DNA of 34,111 nucleotides from Parasitella parasitica. Lineage: Eukaryota; Mucoromycota; Mucoromycetes; Mucorales; Mucoraceae. The notes beneath the pieces are model-generated. The model saw only the letters and a list, made by a program, of their open reading frames with translations, had not been told where the DNA came from and did not search any database. A program made the position numbers and the translations under genes. The stretch is from positions 12,346 through 46,456 of the forward strand of contig MU619368.1 of assembly GCA_025201805.1 (NCBI GenBank), written 5' to 3'. Positions 32,775 through 34,111 of the stretch are shown in pieces; positions within the stretch are counted from its first letter, which is position 1; the number at the start of each line of letters is the position of its first letter.

Positions 32775-33976
32775 ATGACCGACCCTAACCAATTCTTACA
32801 TTCATTCATTGACAATCAATCCATTGAGCTTGTATCAGTTATTGGATCTGGTTCATACGGAGTTGTGTATTTAGGCCGCTATGTCTACACAAATCGCTAC
32901 TATGCTGTCAAATGTCTTTTGGACAACCATGTTACAAGAAATGAGATAGAGATGCATTCGACATTATCAGGCCATGCCAACATTTTGTCACTCGAAAAAG
33001 TGATCAAAGAAGGGAATCATGTATTCATTGTCATGGAATACGCTACGCATGGCGATTTATTCTCCAGCATCACTCAAACAAAGCTGTCTCAGTCCATCAT
33101 CGGCAAAACAAAAGTTATCCGCCATTTGTTTCTGCAGATACTTGACGCTGTTCAACACTGCCATCACAACATGATTGCGCACCGGGACCTTAAGCCCGAA
33201 AACATCTTGTTGCTATCAAACCATCGAGTCAAGCTGGCTGATTTTGGCTTGACAACAAATCAAGCTATATCTAAAGAATTCAACTGCGGATCATCATTTT
33301 ATTTTTCTCCAGGTAGATTGGATGGATGCGTATCATGTGATATCATTTACTCATATCGTTCAATTTAGAATGTCAAGGTGTTACTGTAGCTGGTCATAAG
33401 GCTATGAAGCAGGTTCAGTATTACGACACATTCGCCAATGACATCTGGAGCCTGGGTATTATTTTAATCAATCTGGTGTCTGGCCGCAACCCGTGGAAAC
33501 AAGCAAATATGCAGGATCCTGCTTTTGCAGCCTACGTTAAACATCCCCGCCGCTTCTTCCAAACCATTCTTCCTGGCATTTCAAAGAGCTTGGACCGTAT
33601 TTTGACTCGCATCTTTTGTCTAGATCCAGCCAAAAGAATTACATTGCCAGAGCTGAGAAATATGATACTCGCATGTCGGTTATTCACTGTAGCGGCTCCT
33701 AACATCAGCCAAGAGGTCAAATCAGCTGCTCCAGTCCAATGTAGCGAGTCCCTTGAAAGCACCATGCTGGCATACATAGGAGATTATACAGACGATGAAG
33801 AGTTCAACACGTTACGCCGTCAGTGCGAATTGACCTCGTCTAGTTCAGATGATAGCTTATCAACATGTGACGAAGACCCTTCAACCCCATGCAATGATAT
33901 TAGTCCTGTATCTAATTTTCACTATCATCAAAAGACACACTATGAGCACAATTACGTAAAAAACTATGGGTACTGA
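32775..33976 (+). CDS. Serine/threonine protein kinase, Ran1/Sks1/Vhs1-like
   Basis: Two exons, 32775-33312 and 33369-33976, give 381 aa. All kinase motifs are intact: Gly loop GSGSYGVV at 24-31, VAIK-type lysine K46, catalytic HRDLKPEN at 136-143 (D138), DFG at 156-158, and SPE at 178-180 across the splice junction. Before subdomain XI are DIWSLGIILINLVSGRNPWK and DPAKRITLPEL. The YYAVKCL and FNCGSSFYFSPECQG segments resemble the Ran1/Pat1, Sks1, Vhs1 and Ksp1 group, which act in nutrient sensing, cell cycle and the meiosis switch in yeasts. The C-terminal 80 residues are non-catalytic, Ser/Asp-rich (SSSSDDSLSTCDED), and may be phosphoregulatory. The exact orthologue cannot be told from here. 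Confidence 0.9.
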
Positions 33977-34041
33977 GAGAATATCCTGCTTACATTAATT
34001 AGATTCCTTTTTAGACACTTTTCATACATTTTACCTTTCAT

Positions 34042-34064
34042 ACACACACACACACACACACACA
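34042..34064. repeat. (AC)n dinucleotide microsatellite
   Basis: An uninterrupted AC run of 23 bases in the 3' flank of the kinase gene. Confidence 0.97.
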
Positions 34065-34111
34065 ATCACTATGTTGCCCTTTCACTTGATTCAATAGTTT
34101 TTTTCTTTTTT

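Overview
This window reads as nuclear DNA of a filamentous fungus, most likely an early-diverging Mucoromycota-type (zygomycete) species. The clues are AT-rich intergenic DNA, many short GT-AG introns of about 45-75 bases, and core eukaryotic genes with fungal architectures (Snf2/Sth1, Mgm1, Emg1, a Ran1-type kinase). Genus level is inference only. I rebuilt every spliced gene by hand; apart from two low-confidence candidates, each closes into a continuous reading frame, and family lengths match where known (for example PP2A catalytic subunit 309 aa, uL1 216 aa, Emg1 242 aa).

Layout. 0.7-2.3 kb (+): a WW-FF protein like TCERG1/CA150. 2.3-2.8 kb (-): a small two-exon orphan. 3.2-7.6 kb (-): an eight-exon Snf2/Sth1-type remodeller ATPase. 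8.8-10.0 kb (+): PP2A catalytic subunit. 10.3-10.8 kb (+): a small, probably mitochondrial protein. 11.0-11.8 kb (+): ribosomal protein uL1. 13.4-16.0 kb (+): a single-exon Mgm1/OPA1-like dynamin whose GTP-binding motifs are all damaged. 17.0-17.2 kb (-): a WWE-like small protein. 18.0-19.0 kb (-): two tandem SERP1/RAMP4-like genes. 19.2-20.1 kb (-): a short-chain dehydrogenase. 21.9-23.7 kb (-): mitochondrial processing peptidase alpha, divergent from EMG1/NEP1 at 24.1-25.1 kb (+). 26.2-27.7 kb: two tail-to-tail Nudix genes with atypical Nudix boxes. 27.7-32.8 kb: a 5 kb AT-rich stretch with no supported gene. 32.8-34.0 kb (+): a Ran1/Sks1-like kinase.

There is no operon or obvious shared pathway, as expected in a fungus. 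Themes do recur: chromatin and RNA processing (WW-FF, Snf2), ribosome production and ER translocation (uL1, Emg1, SERP1), and mitochondria (Mgm1-like, MPP alpha, the 103 aa protein). The most unusual content is the pseudo-GTPase Mgm1 paralogue, the tandem SERP1 pair sharing an intron directly after the ATG, the convergent Nudix pair lacking canonical catalytic residues, and a GC-AG intron in EMG1.
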